From: Prolixibacteraceae bacterium
Lineage (GTDB): Bacteria > Bacteroidota > Bacteroidia > Bacteroidales > Prolixibacteraceae
NCBI GenBank assembly: GCA_016930735.1
Contig: JAFGGF010000188.1
Coordinates: 1-8,845 of the forward strand
Reading direction: 5' to 3'
Length of the DNA: 8,845 nucleotides
A program made the position numbers and the translations under genes. The notes beneath the pieces were generated by a model. The model was not told where the DNA came from. It worked only from the letters and a program-made list of their open reading frames with translations, and did not search any database. Of this stretch, positions 1-6,430 are shown one piece after another. How positions within the stretch are numbered: the stretch's first letter is position 1; every line of letters begins with the position of its first letter.

Positions 1-31
1 GTACAAAGTACTCCACAAGTCGACTCAATTA

Positions 32-50
32 GCCCTCTTTTAGAGAGGGC
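32..50. repeat. Small palindrome (left half of a REP-like element)
   Basis: A 7-bp perfect inverted repeat (GCCCTCT at 32-38, AGAGGGC at 44-50) with a 5-nt loop lies five bases before a second, stronger palindrome. It is not followed by a T-run, so it is a poor terminator. Two adjacent GC-rich palindromes in AT-rich intergenic DNA resemble the dispersed REP-like elements of many bacteria. Repetition elsewhere in the genome cannot be seen from this window. Confidence 0.5.
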
Positions 51-55
51 ACTGA

Positions 56-80
56 TACCCCGCTGCTCTGCGGCGGGGTA
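56..80. repeat. Strong GC-rich palindrome (right half of a REP-like element)
   Basis: Bases 56-66 pair with 70-80 in an 11-bp stem (TACCCCGCTGC against GCGGCGGGGTA, one T-G wobble) around a TCT loop. The stem is much richer in GC than its surroundings. No T-tract follows (the next bases are GTTCATTATC), so intrinsic termination is unlikely. It could be a REP/RAYT-type element, a processed 3' end for an upstream transcript, or a structured leader of the dehydrogenase mRNA. The REP reading is inference. Confidence 0.55.
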
Positions 81-110
81 GTTCATTATCCAACATCGAA
101 TATTAAGCTA

Positions 111-1151
<1,041 letters not shown>

Positions 1152-1152
1152 T

Positions 1153-1923
1153 ATGAAGGAAAATCTTAAAATAACAATTGTACAATTTGATATTTTGTGG
1201 GAAGATCCTTTAGGAAATTTACAAAAACTTGATTCGTTATTGAAAGGATTGGGGGAAACCGACCTGATTATACTTCCTGAAATGTTTACTTCCGGTTTTT
1301 CTATGAATCCTTCGGCTTTGTTTGAATTTATGGACGGGAATTCGGTTCAGTGGATGAAAAACAAATCCCGCGATTTGAATACTGCAATTACTGGAAGCCT
1401 CATTATCAAAGATCAGGGGAAAATGTATAACAGGGCTTTATTTATAACTCCGGATGGGAAAACTGAATACTATGATAAAAGGCATTTATATACCATGGGC
1501 GACGAGCACAACCATTATATTGCCGGAAAAAATAAACTAATTGTAGAATATAAGGGCTGGAAAGTTTGCCCGTTGATTTGTTACGACCTTCGGTTTCCTG
1601 TATGGAGCCGGAATCAGGAAGATTATGATATTTTGATTTATATGGCTAACTGGCCTTCGCCACGTCACCACGTTTGGAAAAACCTCCTGGCTGCGAGGGC
1701 AATTGAAAATCAATCGTATTGTTTTGGTGTTAACCGGATTGGAAGCGACGGAACGGGTTTAAACTATCTTGGCGATTCAGCAATGATCGATGCCAAAGGT
1801 TTCGGACATTTTCTAGGATCCGAAGAAAAAATTCATTCTTTTAAAATATCTTTTTCCGGGCTTCATAATTTTCGGAAAAAATTCCCTTTGCTTCAGGATA
1901 AAGATTCATTCGAAATTATTTAA
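1153..1923 (+). CDS. yafV: Omega-amidase YafV-like, nitrilase superfamily
   Basis: The 256-residue cytosolic protein is a C-N hydrolase with the complete nitrilase triad: Glu43 (LPEMFTSGF), Lys109 (YYDKRHLY) and Cys143 (PLICYDLRFPVWSRN). These blocks and the overall length match YafV/Nit2-type omega-amidases, which hydrolyse 2-oxoglutaramate or 2-oxosuccinamate to the 2-oxo acid and ammonia. In that family the reaction completes glutamine transamination and is linked to methionine salvage. The gene starts one base after the dehydrogenase stop and probably depends on the same transcript. No metabolic link between the two enzymes is obvious. The last A of its TAA stop is also the first base of the leftmost AACTA-N6-TAGTT dyad, so the downstream control region begins at this gene's end. 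No terminator follows. Confidence 0.93.
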   Translation: MKENLKITIVQFDILWEDPLGNLQKLDSLLKGLGETDLIILPEMFTSGFSMNPSALFEFMDGNSVQWMKNKSRDLNTAITGSLIIKDQGKMYNRALFITPDGKTEYYDKRHLYTMGDEHNHYIAGKNKLIVEYKGWKVCPLICYDLRFPVWSRNQEDYDILIYMANWPSPRHHVWKNLLAARAIENQSYCFGVNRIGSDGTGLNYLGDSAMIDAKGFGHFLGSEEKIHSFKISFSGLHNFRKKFPLLQDKDSFEII

Positions 1924-1958
1924 ACTATATTTTTAGTTATTTAACTAAAATGATCGTT
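1923..1958. promoter_or_regulatory. Paired BlaI-type operator, upstream pair
   Basis: The first dyad (1923-1938) is AACTA, six bases, TAGTT, with perfectly complementary arms. Exactly 20 bp later comes AACTA-N6-TCGTT (1943-1958), one mismatch from the same dyad. The same two-site, 20-bp arrangement recurs at 1991-2026 and in front of the BlaI-like repressor gene at 3276-3311. Shared arms, shared spacer and shared phasing make a common repressor the best explanation. BlaI/MecI/CopY proteins bind short dyads as dimers, and the repressor gene next door is the obvious candidate. The protein-site assignment is inferred. Confidence 0.6.
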
Positions 1959-1971
1959 TGTGGCATAAAAA

Positions 1972-2001
1972 TTGTTTTTATGTCTTCATGAACTAAATTT
2001 T
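1972..2001 (+). promoter_or_regulatory. Candidate Bacteroidota sigma-ABfr promoter for the TonB-domain operon
   Basis: TTG at 1972-1974, a 19-bp spacer and TAAATTTT at 1994-2001 match the phylum's -33 TTG / -7 TAnnTTTG promoter except for the last base. The -7 box lies inside the operator dyad at 1991-2006, so a bound repressor would occlude RNA polymerase. The predicted transcription start falls around 2006-2010, giving a leader of about 45-50 nt. The consensus is loose and the region is AT-rich, so the match could be fortuitous. Confidence 0.4.
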
Positions 2002-2026
2002 TAGTTTTAAAACTAACAGATTAGTT
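1991..2026. promoter_or_regulatory. Paired BlaI-type operator, promoter-proximal pair
   Basis: Two perfect AACTA-N6-TAGTT dyads lie at 1991-2006 and 2011-2026, with starts exactly 20 bp apart, about two helical turns, so both sites face the same side of the DNA. The first contains the candidate -7 box and the second covers the predicted start of transcription. The spacer bases differ (AATTTT and ACAGAT), so the arms rather than simple AT-richness are conserved. The placement fits repression of the TonB-domain operon that begins at 2056. Confidence 0.65.
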
Positions 2027-2055
2027 TTTATATCGGATTAAATAGTTGATGCATT

Positions 2056-2457
2056 ATGAAAACAAAAAAGAAACTGTGGTTATTAGTGCTTTTAATACTG
2101 TTTGCCGGATATGGATTAAAAGCACAGGAACCTGTAGAAAAGCAGGTTTATAAGTTAGTGGAAGAAACTCCGGAATTTTCCGGTGGTATGAAAGCGCTTC
2201 AGGAATTTGTTTTACAAAATATTCAGTACCCTGAAATTGCTAAACGTGATAGTATTACTGGTATAGTTTATGTTCAGTTTGTAATTAATCAGATTGGGAA
2301 AGTAAGCAATGTCGAAATTAAAAAAGGAGTTCATCCGCTTTTGGATGAAGAAGCTCTCAGGGTAGTAAAAATGTTGCCCGCCTGGAAACCTGGTAAAGTC
2401 AGGGGAAAACAGGTTGATGTTGAATTTATCTTGCCGGTTAAGTTTGAATTAAATTAA
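2056..2457 (+). CDS. Small exported TonB C-terminal-domain protein
   Basis: The 133-residue product begins with a signal peptide (charged MKTKKK, hydrophobic core about 7-20, probable cleavage after LKAQ at 24). Almost everything after it is one TonB C-terminal domain, residues about 33-133. That domain shows the Bacteroidota blocks PEFSGG (39-44), QYPE (57-60), the GIVYVQFVI strand (69-77), LDEEALRVV (96-104) and the AWKPG turn (109-113). Unlike a working TonB it has no retained membrane anchor and no Pro-rich spacer, so by itself it should not transmit proton-motive energy. It could bind TonB boxes or other partners in the periplasm as a decoy, adaptor or sensor ligand; this is inference. 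ATG 2056 is preferred because the nearby ATG at 2049 is out of frame. It lies 25 bp before the next gene with no terminator between, behind two operator pairs. Confidence 0.85.
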   Translation: MKTKKKLWLLVLLILFAGYGLKAQEPVEKQVYKLVEETPEFSGGMKALQEFVLQNIQYPEIAKRDSITGIVYVQFVINQIGKVSNVEIKKGVHPLLDEEALRVVKMLPAWKPGKVRGKQVDVEFILPVKFELN

Positions 2458-2482
2458 TTTTTAACCAAATAAATTAAGAATC

Positions 2483-3169
2483 ATGGAACCAAAAAAGTCA
2501 AAAAAAGCCGACCTTGAAAATAAAAGGAATACCTTTTTACTGATAGGTCTTGTTGTAGCATTGGGAGCTACATTGCTGGCCTTTGAATGGACAAGCAAAC
2601 CATCAGCAGCATCGTCACTTGGAGAGTTAACAATGCAGGAAGTAGAAGAAGAATTTATTCCTGTTACCCGTGAACAGGAAGTGAAACCGCCGCCACCGCC
2701 TAAACCAACAGTTGTTGAAATATTGACAATTGTTGACGATGATGTGGAACTGGATGAAGAGCTTGATATTGAAAGTACCGAAGCCGATGATGAAACAATT
2801 ATCAATATTGCTCCCATTATTCAGGCAGAGGAAGAAGAAGAAGTTGAAGAGCAAAAAATCTTTACAATTGTGGAACAACAACCTGAGTTCCCGGGAGGGG
2901 CCAGGGCGCTTTATGCTTATATTAATGACCATGTAAAATACCCGGTTATGGCCCAGGAAAACGGAATTCAAGGAAGGGTATTTGTTAAGTTTGTCGTTGA
3001 TACCGATGGGTCGGTTTCCAATGTTGAAGTAACCCGCAGTGTCGATAAATCACTTGATCAGGAAGCTCTGCGCGTGATTAAAAGCCTTCCCAAGTTCAGA
3101 CCGGGTATGCAAAGGGGAAACCCTGTCAGGGTATTTTTTAACGCTTCCATTAATTTTACTCTGCAATAA
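2483..3169 (+). CDS. TonB-family energy transducer, membrane-anchored
   Basis: The 228-residue protein has classical TonB order: a short basic cytosolic N-terminus, one transmembrane helix (about 18-35), a Pro-rich stretch (PPPPPKP, 69-75), a long acidic spacer (about 84-123) and a C-terminal domain (about 126-228). The C-terminal domain has PEFPGG (134-139), KYP (152-154), GRVFVKFVV (164-172), LDQEALRVI (191-199) and FRPG (205-208). TonB proteins span the periplasm and pass ExbB/ExbD-harvested energy to outer-membrane TonB-dependent transporters. No exbB, exbD or transporter gene is present here, so it must borrow an ExbBD complex encoded elsewhere or serve another role. The spacer is acidic rather than the Lys/Pro-alternating type of proteobacterial TonB. 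It is co-transcribed with the exported single-domain protein and followed by an intrinsic terminator. Confidence 0.88.
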   Translation: MEPKKSKKADLENKRNTFLLIGLVVALGATLLAFEWTSKPSAASSLGELTMQEVEEEFIPVTREQEVKPPPPPKPTVVEILTIVDDDVELDEELDIESTEADDETIINIAPIIQAEEEEEVEEQKIFTIVEQQPEFPGGARALYAYINDHVKYPVMAQENGIQGRVFVKFVVDTDGSVSNVEVTRSVDKSLDQEALRVIKSLPKFRPGMQRGNPVRVFFNASINFTLQ

Positions 3170-3211
3170 ACAAAGCTCCATATTCATTTATTATATTTAT
3201 TCAATTAGTGG

Positions 3212-3244
3212 CTTCCCTTTCTTTATTGAGAGGGAAGTTTTTTT
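3212..3244 (+). terminator. Intrinsic terminator of the TonB-domain operon
   Basis: Bases 3212-3221 pair with 3228-3237 in a 10-bp stem (CTTCCCTTTC against GAGAGGGAAG, one T-G wobble) with a six-base loop, followed at once by seven Ts (3238-3244). It sits 42 bp past the TonB stop and separates that operon from the repressor promoter region. This implies that the two operator-bearing promoters fire independent transcripts. Confidence 0.88.
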
Positions 3245-3275
3245 ATTTTATAACTGTTATCTCTGGTACGTGTAA

Positions 3276-3311
3276 AACTAATAATTTAGTTTATCAACTA
3301 ATAACTTAGTA
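3276..3311. promoter_or_regulatory. Paired BlaI-type operator of the blaI-M56 operon
   Basis: AACTA-N6-TAGTT at 3276-3291 is followed 20 bp later by AACTA-N6-TAGTA at 3296-3311, with a mismatch only in the last base. The arrangement repeats the paired sites before the TonB-domain operon and indicates autoregulation of the repressor. A TAATTTAG sequence at 3282-3289 is one mismatch from the TAnnTTTG -7 box and lies inside the first dyad. No TTG is found at the expected distance upstream, so the promoter itself is less certain than the operators. Confidence 0.62.
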
Positions 3312-3360
3312 TCAGGCATGGTTTTTGCTAATTTCACCACATCATATTAAATCAGAAAAG

Positions 3361-3747
3361 ATGAAGGAACTGACAAAGGCAGAAGAACAGGTAATGCAGA
3401 TACTCTGGGAGCTTGAAAAAGGATTTGTAAAGGACCTGATTGATGAAATCCCAGACCCGAAACCAGCCTACAATACGGTTTCAACCATCATTCGTATCCT
3501 TGAAAAAAAAGGATTTGTTGACCATACAGCTTATGGCAAAACCCATGAATATTTTCCGGTGATTTCCAAAAAGGAATATACCCGTAGTTACATGAGAAAT
3601 TTTATGCGGAATTACTTCAGCGGATCGTTCCAGGAAATGGTTTCGTTTTTCGCAAAGGAAGATAATATGAGCCTTTCTGACCTGGATGAAATGATTGATG
3701 ATGTAAAACGCGATTTGGAAAACGAAAATATACGAAAAGATGAATAA
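3361..3747 (+). CDS. blaI: BlaI/MecI/CopY-family transcriptional repressor
   Basis: The 128-residue protein is a complete Penicillinase_R-type winged-helix regulator. The N-terminal domain starts with the typical LTKAEEQVMQILWE block, followed by a recognition-helix region (PAYNTVSTIIRILEKKGFV, about 35-53) and a wing ending near EYFPV (63-67). The C-terminal helices (about 70-120) are the usual dimerisation region. In staphylococcal BlaI/MecI the partner sensor protease triggers cleavage at Asn-Phe just before a KED sequence; here the matching point reads SFFAKED, so Ser95-Phe96 is a plausible scissile bond (inference). ATG 3361 is chosen because family homology starts there; an in-frame TTG at 3325 would add 12 unrelated residues. 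The stop overlaps the start of the M56 gene by 8 bp, implying translational coupling. Likely targets are the paired dyads at 1923-2026 and 3276-3311. The symbol denotes family, not proven beta-lactam regulation. Confidence 0.92.
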   Translation: MKELTKAEEQVMQILWELEKGFVKDLIDEIPDPKPAYNTVSTIIRILEKKGFVDHTAYGKTHEYFPVISKKEYTRSYMRNFMRNYFSGSFQEMVSFFAKEDNMSLSDLDEMIDDVKRDLENENIRKDE

Positions 3748-5137
3748 CGGGGTAAATTTTATTCTGGAATCAGGATTCAGCCTGGCTTTATTTTCAGTCA
3801 TTTATGTTTTATTACTTCGGAGAGAAACATTTTTTAAACTGAACAGGTTTTTTTTACTTGCTTCACTGTTTTTTTCAATAATCCTTCCATTCCTTAAATT
3901 TAAAATTTATAATCCCGGGCCGGTAATCCTTTCTGAAATTACGGTTACTCCTTACCGTAACCTGATTGAAGCAGTTACGGTATACGGAAGAGACCTGTCG
4001 GGGACACTTGAGCATGTCATCTTATCATATCATACCATTATTTATATCTACATTGGTATTGTAGTAATTTTCCTGATCCGGTTTATTTTCAGGTTAAGCC
4101 GGGTTCTGGAATTAATAGCCAATAATCCTTCAAAAAAGTCGGGCATTTACAGAATAATTACAATAGAAGAAAAAATTAGCCCGTTTTCATTCCTGAATTA
4201 TATTTTTATCAGCAAGGGTCTTGCAGACACTGAAGAGTACCCGCGATTGCTTTTACATGAAAAAGAACATGTTAGACAAGGCCATTCTTTTGATATTCTG
4301 ATAATTGAGATTCTTACTGCATTTCATTGGTTTAATCCATTTATATGGATGTTACAAAGGGCTGTTCGTGAAAACCATGAATACCTGGCCGACCAGGCAG
4401 TCATTCATTCAGGAGTTAATTTTGCATATTATAAAAAAATGCTTTTAAACCAGTTTGTTGGGGGGCAGTTGGTAATTGCCAATAATTTCAATTATTCTTT
4501 GATAAAAAGCCGTTTAAAAATGTTATCCAGGATCAGGTCTGCACGATTTGCCAACACTAAGCTGATTTCAGGGATCCTGATAGCTGCAGGTTTGGTTATT
4601 GCTTTTGCCTGTGAACAGAAAGAAATGGTTGAAATTATCCCTGTCAGCGAATTTCAGGATATGAAACTTTCGCTTATCAATGGAAAATTAAAAATTAAAG
4701 GTTCGTTTGAAGAATTGGATAAAATAAAATCGCTTTTTGCCGATAACAAAGATTTTACAGTTGATTTGGATAGCCTGGGATTTCTCGAACTGAGCAAAAA
4801 AGAAGATAAACTTATTGATGGGCCGGTTTATGCAATTGTTGAAGAAATGCCGAGATTCCCGGGAGGGGAAAATGCCATGAGGAAATATATTTCAAATACA
4901 ATCCAATATCCGGAAGATGCTGTAAGTGAAAATATACAGGGGAGAGTTTTTGTGTCATTTATCATTGCAAAAGATGGGTATGTAAAAAATGCCTCAGTTG
5001 CCGAAGGTGTTTACCCAAGCCTTGATAAGGAAGCTCTGAGGGTTATTAACTCGCTGCCCGAATGGAGGCCCGGCAAACAGGAAGGTAAAAAAGTTAATGT
5101 AAGTTATACTGTGCCAATTAATTTTCAGCTTCAGTAA
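3740..5137 (+). CDS. BlaR1-like M56 metallopeptidase with periplasmic TonB C-terminal domain
   Basis: The 465-residue protein keeps the BlaR1 membrane plan. Hydrophobic segments lie at about 6-26, 34-53, 98-118 and 273-290, with a cytosolic zinc-protease domain between the third and fourth. The zinc motif HEKEH is at 173-177, and EYLAD (214-218) supplies the likely third ligand, Glu214. In BlaR1 the C-terminal extracellular part is a penicillin-binding sensor. Here it is replaced by an unassigned stretch (about 291-360) and a TonB C-terminal domain (about 362-465) with PRFPGG (371-376), QYPE (389-392), GRVFVSFII (401-409), LDKEALRVI (428-436) and WRPG (442-445). No penicillin-binding motif is seen, so beta-lactam sensing is unlikely. 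The expected role is signal-dependent inactivation of the co-encoded repressor. Cys291 directly follows the last hydrophobic segment, but the preceding residues are a weak lipobox. The architecture is known in Bacteroidota as an M56 family protein; the ligand is not. Confidence 0.88.
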   Translation: MNNGVNFILESGFSLALFSVIYVLLLRRETFFKLNRFFLLASLFFSIILPFLKFKIYNPGPVILSEITVTPYRNLIEAVTVYGRDLSGTLEHVILSYHTIIYIYIGIVVIFLIRFIFRLSRVLELIANNPSKKSGIYRIITIEEKISPFSFLNYIFISKGLADTEEYPRLLLHEKEHVRQGHSFDILIIEILTAFHWFNPFIWMLQRAVRENHEYLADQAVIHSGVNFAYYKKMLLNQFVGGQLVIANNFNYSLIKSRLKMLSRIRSARFANTKLISGILIAAGLVIAFACEQKEMVEIIPVSEFQDMKLSLINGKLKIKGSFEELDKIKSLFADNKDFTVDLDSLGFLELSKKEDKLIDGPVYAIVEEMPRFPGGENAMRKYISNTIQYPEDAVSENIQGRVFVSFIIAKDGYVKNASVAEGVYPSLDKEALRVINSLPEWRPGKQEGKKVNVSYTVPINFQLQ

Positions 5138-5172
5138 TTAATTCTGAACCTAAATTTATAAAATAACAGACC

Positions 5173-6423
5173 ATGCGCCTTTTTAAAAAATTAGTAACTA
5201 TCCTTATTTTACTCTTAGGTTTAAACTCTTTCTCACAGGAAAAAATTGATCTTTTAATTCTGAATAAAAAATATCAGCAGGCTTTAAATGAAATTGGGAA
5301 CCGGATTAACAGGTCGCCTTCTGCAGATTTATATATGAAACAGGGAATGGTTTACAACCTCCAACAGCAATATCAAAAGGCTGCCGAATCTTTTTTTAAT
5401 GCAAACACCATAAACTCCGAAAATGTAAATATTCTGGAGGAATTGGCTGAGGTTTTAACAAAACTTGATAACCATAATGACGCAGTGTTGTTTTTTCAGC
5501 AGGCAAATAGAATTGCTCCTGAAAACCTGACAATTGCTGCAAAACTTGGCGCAACCTATATCAATTTAAAAGATTATGAAAATGCTTTAAGAGTATTTAC
5601 TGATATCTATGAGAAAGACAGTTCCAACGTTTTCTGGAATAAACAATATGCATTTTGTGTTGCCAAAACCAGGGCAAACGATAGCCTTGCTGTTCAATTA
5701 TACGAAGGCCTGTTAAAAAAGAATCCACGCGACTTAACCGTTTATACCAGCCTTCATACTTTGTATTTAAGGCAAAAGGAACAGGGTCTGGCAGAGGTTG
5801 CATTGCTTAAAGGATTGGCTGAATTCCCTGAAAATCCGGAATTATTACAGAAAATCGGGAATTTTTATTTTGCGAATAAAAAATATGAAAATGCAAGCTT
5901 AGCTTACAAATCTCTTCTTGAAAATTCTATACCAGAGTATGAAATTTTAAAAAATTACGGGATATGCCTGTATTTTAATAAAACCGAAAAGGAGGCTATT
6001 GAAGTTCTGGATCAGTGTATGGCTATGACTTTTAACGACCCTATCGTACTGTTTTATTTGAGCCTATGTAATAAGAAACTTGCCGATTTTGAACTGGCTG
6101 AAGATTTTATGCAGGCAGCCATTGAAGCAGCAACACCTTCCTACCTGCCCGAAATGTACCACCACCTGGGCCAGATTTACGGGATGCAGCGTAAATTTGA
6201 AGAATCAATTGCAGCTTTAAAAGAATCGTATGAACAGGATCCTACCAATTTTGAAATTCTTTTTGAAATTGCTACCACCTATGAAGAATTTAACTTTAAT
6301 AAAACTCTGGCATTGAACTATTACCGGTCGTACCTGATAGAGGGTGGTGAAGCAGCAAAAAATATCAATTATGCTTTAACCCGGATTGAACGGATTAAAG
6401 AGGATTTGTTTTTTGAAGAATAA
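5173..6423 (+). CDS. Exported tetratricopeptide-repeat protein
   Basis: The 416-residue product opens with a signal peptide (basic MRLFKK, hydrophobic core about 8-18, likely cleavage near SFSQ at 19-22), placing it in the periplasm. The rest is helical TPR solenoid: about nine or ten 34-residue units from about 52 to 385, such as YQKAAESFFNANTINSEN, YENALRVFTDIYEKDSS and FEESIAALKESYEQDPTN. No enzymatic domain is visible. TPR proteins act as protein-binding scaffolds. It starts 35 bp after the M56 gene with no terminator between, so it probably belongs to the blaI-M56 operon and may bind the sensor, the TonB-domain proteins or an envelope complex (inference). Its 3' end faces nhaA with a 7-bp gap. 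Confidence 0.85.
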   Translation: MRLFKKLVTILILLLGLNSFSQEKIDLLILNKKYQQALNEIGNRINRSPSADLYMKQGMVYNLQQQYQKAAESFFNANTINSENVNILEELAEVLTKLDNHNDAVLFFQQANRIAPENLTIAAKLGATYINLKDYENALRVFTDIYEKDSSNVFWNKQYAFCVAKTRANDSLAVQLYEGLLKKNPRDLTVYTSLHTLYLRQKEQGLAEVALLKGLAEFPENPELLQKIGNFYFANKKYENASLAYKSLLENSIPEYEILKNYGICLYFNKTEKEAIEVLDQCMAMTFNDPIVLFYLSLCNKKLADFELAEDFMQAAIEAATPSYLPEMYHHLGQIYGMQRKFEESIAALKESYEQDPTNFEILFEIATTYEEFNFNKTLALNYYRSYLIEGGEAAKNINYALTRIERIKEDLFFEE

Positions 6424-6430
6424 ACCGGTA

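Noticed and set aside
56..80. Strong hairpin as an intrinsic terminator of an upstream gene
   Set aside because: No run of Ts follows on either strand, so only a palindromic-element or structured-RNA reading is supported.
1535..1548. Another AACTA...TAG dyad-like sequence inside the omega-amidase gene
   Set aside because: The spacer is 4 bp and the right arm is TAGAA; it lies in coding sequence and has no partner site 20 bp away.
2461..2971. Open frames on the minus strand across the TonB gene, rich in Ser/Thr or Asn/Phe
   Set aside because: They mirror the acidic and repetitive codons of the real plus-strand TonB gene and have no family features or start context.
3325..3360. In-frame TTG start giving the repressor 12 extra N-terminal residues
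   Set aside because: The extra residues do not look like the BlaI family, and the ATG at 3361 begins the conserved LTKAEEQVM block.
3740..5137. The blaI-M56 pair as a beta-lactam resistance switch
   Set aside because: There is no beta-lactamase or PBP gene in the window, and the sensor lacks penicillin-binding motifs, having a TonB domain instead.
6424..6430. Bidirectional terminator between the convergent TPR and nhaA genes
   Set aside because: The gap is only 7 bp and the adjoining sequence forms at best a 4-bp stem; any termination must occur inside the opposing gene.
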